From NCBI RefSeq assembly GCF_035046485.1, contig NC_085137.1, positions 132,188,703 to 132,252,702 of the forward strand: DNA of 64,000 bases, in the 5' to 3' direction. The notes under the pieces were generated by a model that saw only the letters and a list, made by a program, of their open reading frames with translations, was not told the origin of the DNA and did no database searches. This DNA is from Aedes albopictus. Taxonomy: Eukaryota > Arthropoda > Insecta > Diptera > Culicidae. Below, piece by piece: positions 1-11,560 of the stretch; the stretch's first letter is position 1; each line of letters begins with the position of its first letter. The position numbers and the translations under genes are program-made.

Positions 1-629
1 AGTACCTAATGGTCTTTCAACACTTCATGGCTCGATCAAGTCCAAGCACATTACCACTGAACAACAGCGTGTTCAACAACAACGATTTTTTTCCATCAAA
101 TGAGATGCTTTTTAGCGGAATATGAACTCATGCTGGTCTGTCGTGGCATCAAGGGAAATATCCTAGCCCTAACCGTCGACCGTCCGTGTGGCGAATAATG
201 TTGCAGAAATGTAATGAACTGCTGCTGCTACAATTGTACCCACTCCACCGTCGCCGGGAGCCTCAGGTCTATTATATTGTCGAGTAACGTGTCGTTTGGG
301 ACCATGCTTGTGCTCTGAAATGCATTTGGCGAGGTCAACTTTGGCACGATTTATTGCGATTATGTTTATGACGAGCCTCTGACACCCGGCTGTTGGTTGT
401 AGGCACCTCTAAATGTGTGTTGCTGGAAACTGTCAGGGAAGAAAAGTGAAATCTAGATCGGATACGATAAGTTCCCGTCGTGGGGAATAGATTTGAGTGA
501 TGGATGTTTGACAGATATGGATGCGGAATCAAGGTTCTTATGATGGTGGGGATCCGTATAAAGTTTTTTCTTGCAATTTGGAATTTTATGTACTCCAACC
601 ATTCTACTTACCTGCTTTCAGTCATGTAT
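1..629. other. Unannotated AT-rich sequence
   Basis: No coding, RNA or repeat signal could be supported here. The open frames are short and look like chance. Confidence 0.4.
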
Positions 630-643
630 ACCCCTCGCGATCC

Positions 644-924
644 CATATAGCCGAGGCGGTAAACGCACGGGTATTCAGCATGACCATGCTGAGGGTGACG
701 GGTTCGATTCCCGGTCGGTCCAGGATCTTTTCGTAAAGGAAATTTCCTTGACTTCCTTGGGCATAGAGTATCTTCGTGCCTGCCACACGATATACACATG
801 CAAAATGGTGATTGGCAGAGGAAGCTCTCAGTTAATAGCTGTGGAAGTGCTCATAGAACACTAAGCTGAGAAGCAGGCTTTGTCCCAATGAGGACGTTAC
901 GCCAAGAAGAGAGAAGAGAGAGAG
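644..924 (+). mobile_element. tRNA-derived SINE (Feilai-type)
   Basis: The 5' part carries a tRNA-like RNA polymerase III promoter: an A-box-like TAGCCGAGGCGG near 649 and a B box GGTTCGATTCC near 702. The tail has the block TTGGGCATAGAGTATCTTCGTG and ends in an AG-rich run. It is flanked by a perfect 14-bp target-site duplication, ACCCCTCGCGATCC, at 630-643 and 925-938, so both ends are defined. A second copy lies at 52431-52707 (minus strand) and a fragment at 57150-57265. SINEs make no protein and are mobilised by LINE reverse transcriptase. The Feilai name is from memory of Aedes repeats. Confidence 0.8.
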
Positions 925-1079
925 ACCCCTCGCGATCCAGGAAAGATCGTTTTCTTGAGCGAATGCCCCCAATCGTCTTGACTTGTTCGGATAAATTTTA
1001 ATTGAATTATTTTGTTTACTTCTGTAAGCTGTGAGCCTCTGAGCTTGCATTCTTAATAAATTCCGCCTTCTATTTCTTT

Positions 1080-2990
1080 AAGAATTTCCCCAAGATTTCC
1101 TCAGATATTCCTCAAGTATTTCCTTCAAATATGTCTCCAGATGCTATCCCGAAATTTTGTGAATTTCTACAGGAGTTTCAGCAATTCCTCTGAAAATTTC
1201 TATAAAAATCCTACAGAAATTTCTTCCGAAACTCTTTCAAATGTTTCTCCAGTAGTTCCTTGAGAAATTACTTCAGAGCTTCCTGCAGTAATTTTCACAA
1301 TGAGTTTTTTTTTCTAGAAATTGCTACTGCGGTTCCATCAAAAATATTTCCTGGTCTTCAGCGATTTCTGCAGGAACGATGTCAGATATTCTCTTCCAGA
1401 AATTACACAAAAACACTGGAGGAATTCATGTAAGAATCCCTGAAGGATTACCTGAAGAATCCCTTAAAAAACTACTGGTGATATCTTTGAAGATTTCGAG
1501 AAGAAATTGTTGAACGAATGAATGAAAGAATGAATGCTTGGAAGATACCTGGTGAAAATACATAAAATACCTCAAAAAATTATGAGAATCTTCTGGAACA
1601 ACTCTGGAATAAATTCTAAAGAAACAAATATCTCAAGGAATTTTTGATGAATTTCGTAGAGGATTATTTAAATTCTCTTAAATAATGCCTGCTTTCCCTG
1701 CAGAAATTGCAAACATAGGTACTGGTGGAACTCTTAGAGAAATTGTTCATGAAATTTCTGAGGGATTCCTAGGGGATATTATGAGGGTATCCTTGGAAGA
1801 ACTTCTTGAGATATCTTTGGAGGAGTTTTTAGAAAAAAAAAATGTACACAACTTATGACGAGATTAATCCACAAAAATCCATAGAGTACTAGCTGAAGGG
1901 ACTTCTGAAAGAAATCCTGCAGAAACAAAAACAAATATCTCGAAAGATTTCTTAAGAGAGCCGCAGAAGAAATTTCTGAAAAAGGAATGTTCAAAGGAAT
2001 TATTGTATACCCGGAGGAACTGGAAAACCCTCCGCAGGTGTTCATAGAAGAATTTTTTGAAAAAATCATGAAATATTCCAAAGAACACATCTGGAAGCCA
2101 TTTTTGCAGGGATTGCTGAGAGAATCTTTAGAAAAATTCCTGAAGTATCAACGAAATCTGAAATTTATAATAAGCAATACCTGGAGGAATTTCAGGAGAA
2201 ATCCCTGGAGGGACTTACGGAAATATCTCTTGAACATTTTCTAAAGGAATACATAAATAAATGTCTGAGAGAATTTCTGAATAAATGGAGCAATGCCTGA
2301 CTGAACCTCTGGATAAATTTCTAAAAAAAAACTTCTGAAAGAGTTCGAATGAGTGTAATCAGTTTCTTACCTTTTAATTCCGCCCTATGTTGCTTATCCT
2401 TTGACAGATACACGTACAAGATTCTGAAAGAGTTCCAGAAAAATTGCTGAATACCTTAACGAAAATTCCAGAGAAACTTTTCAAAGGTGAAGGAATCGCT
2501 GAGTAACTGTAAAACTTTCTCTAAAAGTTGCATATTTTGAAGGAATTTCTGGAGAAACCCGTCTAGAAAATCTTAGACAAATTTCTTAAGAAATTTCTAG
2601 AAGAACTGCTAGAGGAGTTCCTACATACATTAAACAGAATACATGTACGAACTTCTGTAGCAATCCTTAAAGGAATTTTCTAAAGCATCCCTAAAGGAAT
2701 CCCAGAAAATAATTTTAAGTAAATTTCTGCAAAAAACAACAAATTTCAAGACGAATCTTTAGAGAAATATCATGGAAAACTTCTGAAGAAAACGCAAGAA
2801 ACATTACTGGCGGAATTCTTGCTAGAATCTACATCTACAGAAATTTTCAACGAAATACAGGGACACTGGACAGGCATATATTCAAAAGGGAACCTGGAGT
2901 AACTTTCTGAGGAATTCCTTCTTAAATCCTGTCTAGGAAATTTTGTAAAAATCTAAAAACTCCGGAAAAAAATTGATAATTTCTGGTATG
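1080..2990. repeat. Degenerate satellite, 'GAATTTCTxxAGGAAT' type
   Basis: About 1.9 kb in which short motifs such as GAATTTCT, TTCCTCA and GAAGAATTCCT recur at roughly 15-base spacing on both strands with heavy divergence. It resembles the cleaner array at 52.7-55.0 kb. Weak open frames within it are a by-product of the repeat. Confidence 0.55.
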
Positions 2991-3912
2991 TGAAGAATTA
3001 GCCATAGATAAAATTAACAAACAAAAGGAAATTAAAATAGATAACATTTGAAAACTCCTTCAAAAAGTTTCTGGCTTTGTCCCTAGAGGCTATTTTGGAG
3101 GAAATTCTGAAGCAGTACATGAGACATTGTCCAGATTGTCCCAAAACAAAATATCGATGTTCAAAAAGTCGAGGTGCTCGACCCTAAAATGGCTTTTTTG
3201 TAGGACGTTTCGATTGAAAAAAAAAATATATCTGTATTAACGAGATAACGAGAATAGGATGTGTATAACAGTTAGCAGTTTGGAATAGAATTAAGTCTTT
3301 TGTTAAGCCACTCCCAGTAAAGCAACCGCCAAATTGAACTAGGGAAACATATTGTAAGTTTACTACATATATTTACCCATGACACCTATGACATATATGA
3401 AATGGGAAATTTTGGAATAACAGAAGGGTAAGGTAGGCATTGGAACGATGAAAAGGATGTAGATTAGGCCTGTTCAGCTTTTCAAAAATGTTCTCTGATT
3501 CTCAAGTCCACCCCCGTATTTTGATTGGCATCCTGAAAGAAGGAACTGGTCAAAATTTCAGTCAAATCCATTGAAATTAAGAGGTGCATCAAATCAATTT
3601 TGTGTTTTTCGACTATTTTTGAACTTCAAAAAATCATAACTACACTAAAACATGTCAAAACTTAATTCTTTCGGCAGAAATTGAAAGCTGAACTTGTTTG
3701 CTACAACTTCTCCAAACAACGTGTGCCGATAAAATTGAAGGAAACATGTGTAATCATCCCATTTGTAATCAGAAAAACCTTAAAAAGTTGATTTTTTGAT
3801 AGATTTCGTTCTGGTACACCCTAATATACGTAATAAGTTGGATTTTTCAAAACGGCATCATATTCTCTCATGTTTTTTGGTTATTTGCTTCTTTGACACC
3901 AATGCTGTAGGA

Positions 3913-4209
3913 GTTGAGCAAAAATTACTAAAATTCGTGAAAGCCAAACATGGCATAAAAACTAGCTTTTCGGGTGCAATCACGCTTTGGCGCGCAAAAA
4001 GTGGCATCGCGTCAGCACTGATATGATAGCCAACACCTGTCATCACGCTTGTTTGTTATCATCCGTGGTATGAGGTAGCCAAGGCAAACTACAAGGAAGA
4101 AAAGCTACTACGTTCAGTACAATTTCGTGCCATAGCGTGATTGCCTCCAAAAAGCTAGTTTTTAGGCCAGATTTGGCTTTCCCGAATTTAAATATTTTTT
4201 GCTCAACTG
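3913..4209. repeat. Foldback (inverted-repeat) element
   Basis: Arms at about 3913-3991 and 4129-4209 are imperfect reverse complements. The left arm reads TTGAGCAAAAATTACTAAAA ... ACTAGCTTTT ... AATCACGCT; the right arm reads AGCGTGATTG ... AAAGCTAGTTTTT ... TTTTTTGCTCAA. The spacer is about 140 bp. There is no coding capacity. This is probably the core of a MITE whose outer limits I could not fix. Confidence 0.6.
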
Positions 4210-4429
4210 ATAGCCTCAATTTGAACTTTACATTTATTCATTGTTAAAATTCCAAAAGTATGTAGAAAAGTACACTGGCGCTTACATCGACTATGCGAAT
4301 ATGGGCAGATCTCATCTGTGCTCTCAGAGACGTTATCGGGTTAATAGGGTTCTAGATTCGTATTACAGTTTAGATACAAATTCAACTTGAACTAATTCAG
4401 AGTTGGATGGATTCGGCTCCAACAGGAGG

Positions 4430-5110
4430 GTCAAGAGGGATTTCTGAGACCCCTTTACAACAGCCCTTGAAACCCCTTGAAATGGCCTTGAAATACCTTA
4501 AAATTCCCCTGAAACCTCTATAATCGAATTGAAAAGCCTTTGAAATTCCAACTACCCAAAAATTGCCCTTCAACCCTCTTCGATTTGAGGGTGCTTCTGA
4601 AATCCTCGTGACACGACACGATCTGTAAATCCTCGAAACGCCATTGCAACCTCCGTAATTCCATTGAATAGCCCTTAAATCACCATAATCAATTTGAAAT
4701 GCTTCTGAAAAGCCCTTGAAACATCCTTGAAAATCTATAAAATGCTCCTAAAACCTCTAGAAATATTCTTGGAATATTCCTTCAAGCCCTTTAAGCTTTC
4801 CTTTCTTCTGCCTTAAAACGCCCCGAAAAACCCTTATAATTCCCCTTCAAAAACTCTTGAGACTCCCTGAATCGCCATTGAAGCCCCTTGAAACGACCCT
4901 AAAACTCCCTTAATACAATTGAAAAACCCCTAAAATCCCTGTAATCCAATTAAAACGCAAATGAAACGTGATGGAACGCCCTTGAAAGGCTCCTGAAATT
5001 CTCTGAAACAACCCTCTGTGACGTCCCTGTGGTCCATTGGAATCCCCTTTTTTTTAGCTCTATGGGAACTACCTGGAAACCCCTTGGTTCCATCTTAAAT
5101 GCCCAAGGAC
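4430..5110. repeat. Degenerate 'CCTTGAAACxCC' repeat
   Basis: CCTTGAAA/CCCTGAAA-like words recur every 15-25 bases without a clean period. The composition resembles the 136-bp satellite at 34.6-36.0 kb and, on the opposite strand, the array at 60.6-61.35 kb. No gene is seen. Confidence 0.5.
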
Positions 5111-5559
5111 AAGACTTGCCACACTAGCCACACGGCCACGAAGCCTCTAACTTCCCGCTTTTTATGTCAATGCCAATAGCATAAAATGAGGTCCCAGTAT
5201 ATTCGTTTTTTTTTTTTATTTTTTTCCCCTTATCACCACCTGGTAAAGGTCACATCGAGGTATTATAGTATTTATGTTTTAATTTTAACCAGTGACCTTC
5301 GAGTCGAATAAGCGGTATGAAAAATAAACGATTATGAATCACATTAATAGGCAGTTAATCCTTAATTTATTTTTGGGCATCTAATCAAAGTTTTGCAACT
5401 ACGTTGAATGTTATGTATTATGATAGAAAATAGAAAACCTGGACAGTTCTTAGCTGAATAGTTGATTTTATGCCAAGCTCTATTTGTACAGCAAACAGTG
5501 TGACGAAGCCTTGAATGAAAGTCACGTTGTGTCATTATTCATACCACTCCTTGCTGACA

Positions 5560-6430
5560 GATGAAGGATCCGATCATCCCACGTCACGTCTATCTGTGTT
5601 TCGTGTGTTCGGCAGTAGTGCGCCCGTCTGTCTATCTCTATAAACAGTCTATTTAGTTGAATCTATTCTGTTTTGACAAGCCGGCTCTAAAAGCTTCTCT
5701 ACTTTGCTCCCCTTACCAGCATTCACTTTCCACGGGATCCATTCTCCAGGTCTCAAATTCAAATCGCGTCACATTAGAGTCATATTAAAACAATCACCAA
5801 CAGTATTAAAAGTGTACTAAATCATCGCAGCACGACTCTGCGCGCCAACTGCTGCTCCTACGAGGCGGCGGCATCCCGCTTCTCTCGACATCATCCTCCG
5901 GGGCCCGACTTTCGGAGTCTGTTACCAAAGCGACAAAGCCGCCAGCAGCCACCGCCAACCCAACCAGCACGGTTCCATTTAAAAGTAGGATGTGAAAGAG
6001 CGTGGGCTAATATTTATTGCCGATTTGTTAGTACGAGCTGAGAACACTTGTACCGCCTGATGTATTGAACCACATTACCGACAGCCGGAGGAGGTACTGG
6101 AAACTGGAAACTGGAGGGGATGCTCCGGAGATGGACGTGTCTTTACATTTGTTCGGTTTGGATTTAAGTTGAAATCGAGCCGCGTCAACCGAAGGTGCTA
6201 CCGTATTCGTTGCCAAGCTACTGGTTCTACACGTGGCAGTCCTCAGGCAGAAGGCGCTCAAATCTGACGGCCGTTATCTCCTCACTTCAGCGGTGGTGAC
6301 CGAGCAAAAGAGAGTGTGTGCGGTGCGCGTGGGATTCTCCAGTTCCAAACCCGGTGCCCATAGTCGTGGAGATTTCAATGCGCCAGCTGCCTGAAGACGA
6401 GCCCCGATGAGTTCAATTGAATGCATCGAA
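5560..6430. other. GC-richer unique patch, possible non-coding exon or regulatory DNA
   Basis: This stretch lacks the repeats around it and is clearly richer in GC. A TATAAA lies at 5639-5644, and a run of CCGCCAGCAGCCACCGCC-like sequence follows near 5940. No convincing coding frame crosses it. It could be the promoter and 5' untranslated exon of a gene whose coding exons lie outside the window, but nothing proves this. Confidence 0.2.
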
Positions 6431-6809
6431 TAAAGGTTTTCCATTTTATGCAAATCTACGTCACGACGAATCGATAAATTTTACTATTTTTCAAAGTTCC
6501 ATTGACAAAGTGTAGGGGACGGGAGAGTGTTGCCCGCATAGACGATGGAAGCGGATGTTTGCAGTCCATTTTTCATTTATGTAAAATGTTTACGGTTCGA
6601 GATGTGTTTGAAATTGCGGATCTGTGTTAGGGACCACAATACCATTATAACAAGTTTTTTTTTGTTAATTTCTGGCTTCTGCTGCGCTAAAGTTAAAAAG
6701 CAATATTGTAGCAAACGGGCAATAAGTTAGTTCCAAGCCATGTTCAGTTTGTAAAAGACATCTATGTATGTCCACCAATAACACAATATAGAATAAGAAT
6801 GAAATATCA

Positions 6810-7388
6810 ACCGAAATAGATTTGGTACCAAATTCATCTACGCACTCATGCACAATCGCTGTGTTACATCGGACACCATCGTGGACTCATTGGCAATGTA
6901 AGGGAGTGGGTCCGGATCCTGAAAATCGAGTGCAGTCCCATTCGTTTCAAAGGCGGGGCCATTGATATCGTATCGGTTAACGTAAACTTAGGCATATGCA
7001 GGTGCACCTTGGTGTTGATTGTAGCTGCTGTGCAGGTCAGTAATAATTTTGGCCAGATCATAGGGTTTGAGCTGTCGGACTGATGCTTCCAGCTGTTGGA
7101 AGACCAGCATTGCTAGGCTGTTATTCTCGTATGGCAGCTCTACCCAACGAAGCCCGTTACCATCGGGGAAACTCAGTTCATCGTATCGGAGTTTGTTCAA
7201 CTGGAACATTTTGTTGAGCTGTCGGTTATTGTTTGGTGAGGATTCAAACTTTCCTGGGTTCGATTCGATAGACGTGCACTTCAACATGCTCTTGAAGTAA
7301 ATTGTGTTTGCCAGGAGAAGCCGAGTTTACGGGCTGATGGCACAAGGATTTAGAATCTCGTTGATCAAGTTATGAGTTTTTCCAGCAT
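6810..7388 (-). pseudogene. Serpin pseudogene, 3' part
   Basis: Reading on the minus strand, serpin landmarks appear in order but in shifting frames. First is a segment near 7375-7290 ending in ANTIYFKS (family core N-[AT]-IYFKG), with an in-frame TAA just upstream at the ISP-stop-TRLLLA junction. Next is a long run at 7287-6988 with LRYDEL and WVELPYENNSLAMLVF, matching the serpin LELPYKNNSLSML core. After a frameshift near 7010 comes MPKFTLTDTISMAPPLKRMG (family LPKFxIexxxxLxxxLxxLG). After another shift comes VSDV, then HECVDEFGTKS near 6850, which aligns with the hinge IEVNEEGT. A functional serpin of about 400 residues would inhibit proteases, often in haemolymph. Here a stop and at least two frameshifts rule out a normal product. 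The upstream part is cut by the SINE at 7399. Confidence 0.7.
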
Positions 7389-7398
7389 AAAGCGCTGT

Positions 7399-7841
7399 AT
7401 GTCGGGGCCCGTGGCGCAGTGGTCCACACGTTCGCTTCATAAGCGGATGGTCATGGGTTCAAACCCAGCCCCGGCACTTGCAATTTTTCGTCAGCTGCTC
7501 TTCCCCCCGAGAGCAGCTGGCACCTTGACCCTCTTCGGAGCATATAGCTCTAACGAACCCGGAATTTGGATATCGGCGAACCGCAACTCATAATGGACCC
7601 CCGATCGGACTGGAAAAGGAACAGCAGCCACACATCAGCATCATCGTGCTCATCATTCTACCATGGACAGGGTAGAAGAATGAAAGAAGCACAAAGGCCA
7701 CCAGTTCAATACAGTAGAATAGAATAGAATACATTTAGGCGCTGTACAAAGTGGAAGTGCAGCGTCCAATTGGAATCGCTCACGTAGTACCCTAGTGGAC
7801 AAAAGAGCTGTAAATTAGGTTAAGTGATTAAGAATAAAAAA
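7399..7841 (+). mobile_element. tRNA-derived SINE inserted in serpin relic
   Basis: Begins with a tRNA-like head: acceptor-like TCGGGGC (7401-7407), GTGGCGCAGTGG A box, an anticodon-like loop TTCATAA (CAT) on a TTCGC/GCGGA stem, and B box GGTTCAAACC. A body of unknown origin follows, with a short (TAGAA) run near 7713, then an A-rich tail. A 10-bp target-site duplication, AAAGCGCTGT, flanks it at 7389-7398 and 7842-7851. The T stem pairs poorly, so a functional tRNA gene is unlikely. Family not named with certainty. Confidence 0.75.
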
Positions 7842-7999
7842 AAAGCGCTGTTTGCAGTTTAGAAGGAATTTCTCGGCCTATCTTGATGCATGGCAAATTC
7901 CTTGCCTGAATCGCCCAAGAAACCGTTTTTCTTCCATCGCAGTACGCAGTTGCGAAGAAATGACAATTCAAATGGCCGTCACCGTAGAAAGTTTCTGCC

Positions 8000-8033
8000 A
8001 GGAATCGCTCAAGCAGTTTCTTGAGCGATTCCT
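8000..8033. repeat. Perfect 14-bp hairpin
   Basis: AGGAATCGCTCAAG at 8000-8013 pairs perfectly with CTTGAGCGATTCCT at 8020-8033 across a 6-base loop. GTTTC (7991) and GAAAC (about 8043) can extend the stem. A near-repeat of the stem sequence occurs at about 7900. Probably the tip of a short MITE; a small-RNA precursor is possible but unsupported. Confidence 0.6.
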
Positions 8034-8600
8034 TTTGAACTTGAAACTGCGCTTAACGGGCCACAGGGGTCCAGATTTGAAAATACGTGGCAAAAATTGC
8101 CAAATCATAGTAGTCTGCTGGTTTTTGCCTAAATTAATATGCTGATACATTATTGAGCTCTCGATTTCATATCAATGGTATTTTCATAATTTGTCGATTG
8201 TTTCGAACGAATTCCGAACAAAATTGCTGTTTTTTATACAATTTGGCTTTACACATATCATTATAGCGCTAATGTTTTGGTAGCTGCAATTTTCTTTAAT
8301 CAATTCTGCATACTTAGACGAGCATTTGAACCGAATGTCTGCGCGGGGAGTAGCTGGGAGCGATTCGTAAGACACTTTGAAGTTTAAGTATAAGAATTTA
8401 TCGAACTAATAATCACATAATTTTGAAGCCAAAAGCGTTATTTTGATCTCTTTTTCCAATGCAGGTGCCTAGTATACACAACAACTTATAAATAAACTTG
8501 TGGAAGCCATTGAATTACTTATATTATTAGACTTTTGTGGTGGTTTAACTAGTTTGTGTTTTTTGAAAAAAAAAACAGCAATTTTTCCTTACCTTACTAT

Positions 8601-9368
8601 TCAGGCTAAAGCCGGGGTGTCCTCTGCTGTACATAGTAGCCGTCTCCATTCCACTCGGTCCATGGCTGTTTGTCTCCAGTTCCGCACTCTGCGTAGGATC
8701 CGCAGATCGTCCTCCACTTGGTCGACCCACCTAGCTCGCTGCGCTCCACGTCTTCTTGCACCGGTCGGATGACTCTCGAGAACCATTTTAGTCGGGTTGC
8801 TATCCGACATCCTGATGATGTGACCCGCCCACCGTAGCCTCCTGATTTTCGCAGTATGGACGATAGTTGGTTCTCTCAGCAGCTGATGCAGCTCGTGGTT
8901 CATTCGCCTTCTCCAAGTCCCGTCTTCCATCTGCACTTCGCCGTAGATGGTACGCAACACCTTCCGTTCGAAAAATCCAAGGGCGCGTTGGTCCTCTGCA
9001 CGTAGGGTCCATGTTTCGTTCCCATAGAGGACGACCGGTCTAATCAGCGTTTTGTAGATAGTTAACTTCGTGTTACGGCGAACTTTATTCGATCGTAGAG
9101 CTCTGCGGAGTCCAAAGTAAGCACAATTTCTTGCCACAATGCGAATCTGAATTTCTCTGCTGGTGTCGTTGTCGGCGGTCACCAGTGAGCCCAAGTACAC
9201 GAATTCTTCAACCGTCTCGATTTCATCACCGTCGATATGAATTCGGGATGGCGGGCGCGGTGATTCCTCCCTGGAGCCCTTTGCCATCATGTACTTTGTC
9301 TTCGACACATTAATGACTAATCCGATTCGCCTGGCTTCACTCTTTAGTCGGATGTACGTTTCCGCCAT
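8601..9368 (-). pseudogene. RTE-like reverse transcriptase, C-terminal segment
   Basis: About 255 codons. The opening MAETYIRLKSEARRIGL continues the thumb region after the catalytic FVDD, which lies in another frame at 9398-9409. Conserved blocks follow: YLGSLVTADND, TLIRPVVLYGNETWTL and FERKVLRTIYG. The apparent start Met is internal; it is open only because a one-base frameshift near 9370 breaks the frame. The segment ends in the native stop, 30 bp from the element's 3' end. Confidence 0.75.
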
Positions 9369-9369
9369 C

Positions 9370-10404
9370 GTCTCAAATTACCGGCAATAATATCAATATC
9401 ATCGACGAAACCAAGCAGCTGAACGGACTTCGTGAAAATCAACCCATTCGTGTTTATCCCCCTCTTCTTATTGCACCCTCCAAAGCAATGTTGAACATCA
9501 AGCACGAAAGACCATCACCTTGCCGTAACCCTCTGCGAGATTCGAAGGGACTCGAGAGTATCCATGATACTCGAACTACGCACATCACTCGATCCATCGT
9601 CGCCTTGATTGATCGTATCAGTTTATCCGGGAATCCGTATTCGTGCATAATCTGCCATAGCTGTTGTCGATCGATTGTATCATACGCCGATTTGAAATCG
9701 ATGAACAAGTGATGTGTGGGCACGTTGTATTCGCGGCATTTCTGCAATACCTGGCGGATGGCGAACATCTGGTCCGTTGTAGCGCGTTCACCCATGAATT
9801 CAGCCTGATATTGCCCCACGAACTCTCTTGCAATCGGTGATAGACGGCGGCATAAAATTTGGGGGAGTACCTTGTAGGCAGCGCTCAGTAGTGTGATCGC
9901 GCGATAGTTCCCGCAATCCAACTTGTCGCCCTTTTTGTAGATGGGACACACGATACCTTCCATCCATTCCTCTGGTAATACTTCCCCCTTCCAAATCTTG
10001 GTAATGACCCAGTGTAGTGCTCTCACCAGTGCTTCTCCATCGTATTTTAGAAGCTCGCTTGGTAGTTGATCTGCTCCAGCGGCTTTGTTGTTTTTCAACC
10101 CGCCAACCTCCTCCTCAATCTCTTGGAGGTCAGGGGCCGGAAGTCTTTCGTCCTGTGCACATACTCCTAAATCAGTTACCACGCCACATTCGGTACTTGC
10201 AACGTCGCCATTGAGGTGCTCATCGTAATACTGCCGCCACCTCTCGACCACCTCACGCTCGCTCGTGAGAATATTCCCGTGATTATCTCGGCACATGTCG
10301 GCTTGTGGCACAAAGCCTCTGCGTGAGCGGTTCAGCTTCTCGTCGAACTTTCGTGTGTCCTTCCATCGCTTCGCGATCTCGTTCTTCCTGCTGGCGCTTC
10401 TTCA
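9370..10404 (-). pseudogene. RTE-like reverse transcriptase core
   Basis: The main frame (10400-9454) carries the RT fingers and palm. KNNKAAGADQLPSELLK and YKKGDKLDCGNYRAITLLS come first, motif A is DFKSAYDTIDR, and motif B is LRQGDGLSCLMFNIALE. A frameshift near 9455 then moves motif C, FVDDIDII (FVDD at 9398-9409), into the next frame. The start at 10311 is not native: the same frame runs back through KNEIAKRWKDTRKFDEK to an in-frame TGA at about 10404. The catalytic aspartates of motifs A and C are still encoded, but in different frames. Confidence 0.75.
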
Positions 10405-11275
10405 TCCGGAAGACTGAGTTCTGCCTGTTCCGCGGCAGATTAGAACGTGGTCGATTTGATTTTCTGTTTGATGGTCGGGTGATCTCCAGGTGGCTTTGTG
10501 GATATCTTTGCGGGGGAAGAAGGTGCTTCGGACTACCATACCACGGGAGGCTGCAAAGTTTACGCATCGCTGGCCGTTATCATTTGATACAGCTTGCAGG
10601 CTGTTTCGCCCGATTACTGGTCGGTACATTTCCTCCCTTCCTACCTGCGCGTTCATGTCGCCGACAACGATTTTCACGTCACGCGGCGGGCAACCATCGT
10701 ATGTTTGCTCTAACTGCGCGTAGAACGCTTCTTTCTCGTCATCAGGTCTCCCTTCGTGTGGGCAGTGGACGTTGATGAAGCTGTAGTTGAAGAAACGGCC
10801 CCTAACTCTTAACATGCACATGCTTGCGTTGATCGGCTGCCACCCAATCACACGTTGTCGCATCTTGCCCAACACTATAAATCCTGTTCCCAGTTCATTG
10901 GTGGTGCCACAGCTTTGGTAGAAGGTAGCCGCTCGATGCCCGCTTTTCCACACTTTCTGTCCAGTCCAACAAAGTTCCTGCAACGCCACGATGTCGAAGT
11001 TGCGGGGATGTAGTTCGTCGTAGATTATCCTGTCACATCCTGCGAAACCTAGTGACTTGCAGTTCCATGTTCCAAGTTTCCAATCGTAGTCCTTATTTCG
11101 TCGCGTGGGTCTTTGCCGATTGTATCGAGTCGTATTTTCTCCTATGTTATTCGCAATGGGGATTTTTACGGGTGGCTTATTGGGCCTACGCCAACACTCC
11201 TGTCTCGCCGGAGGGCCATCGTGCCAGTTCTGTTTAACGTCCCAACCAACACTGGGACAACTACGCTGATGGGGC
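10405..11275 (-). pseudogene. RTE-like apurinic endonuclease domain
   Basis: APE-type endonuclease that would nick target DNA for target-primed reverse transcription. The readable frame starts well before the first in-frame ATG at 10989, with PPARQECWRRPNKPP, KLGTWNCKSLGF and FDIVALQELCW (metal-binding Glu). Then come FINVHCPHEG, VVGDMNAQVGR (catalytic D-x-N) and QIDHVLICR. The usual C-terminal SDH motif and the linker to RT are absent: about 20 codons after HVLICR the frame meets TGA and then RT-proximal sequence. An internal deletion joining endonuclease to RT is the likely cause. Confidence 0.7.
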
Positions 11276-11560
11276 TACCACCTTGGATCTGGCTGGGTGT
11301 GATGCAACTTTTCTTACTCAGCCACTGGATGCCAGAACAGACGCTGTTTGAGCCGCACCTTCTTGGTGAACAGACGCTCGTACCTCCTCAATCTAGCTGA
11401 AGTCAGAAGGACAACAGTGCCCAGGCTGCACTACCAGCTAAGCACACAACTCTTAGCTGGCGGTTTTTGTCATCGCTTGACCCGTGGAAGCATGAGGTAG
11501 GAACTTGTGAGGACCAGAGCTATGTTGGACGCTCTCCTTATCGACTCACCGTTTTGCAGC

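Larger units (their letters stand above)
8570..11560 (-). mobile_element. RTE-like non-LTR retrotransposon, decayed
   Basis: An approximately 3-kb element reading right to left: a short 5' leader (11560-11270), an endonuclease (11270-10405), reverse transcriptase (10400-9370) and a C-terminal region (9368-8601), then a 3' tail of only about 30 bp ending in a homopolymer run near 8570. The very short 3' untranslated region, the endonuclease start GTWNCKSL and the C-terminal LYGNETWTL/FERKVLRTIYG motif fit the RTE group as I know it. The coding region has at least one stop and two frameshifts, so the copy is inactive. Both ends look close to complete. Confidence 0.75.

Noticed and set aside
649..720. 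Stand-alone tRNA gene
   Set aside because: A and B boxes belong to a SINE with defined ends; no proper cloverleaf.
7401..7475. Functional tRNA-Met gene
   Set aside because: The T stem mispairs and the segment is the head of a SINE with tail and target-site duplication.
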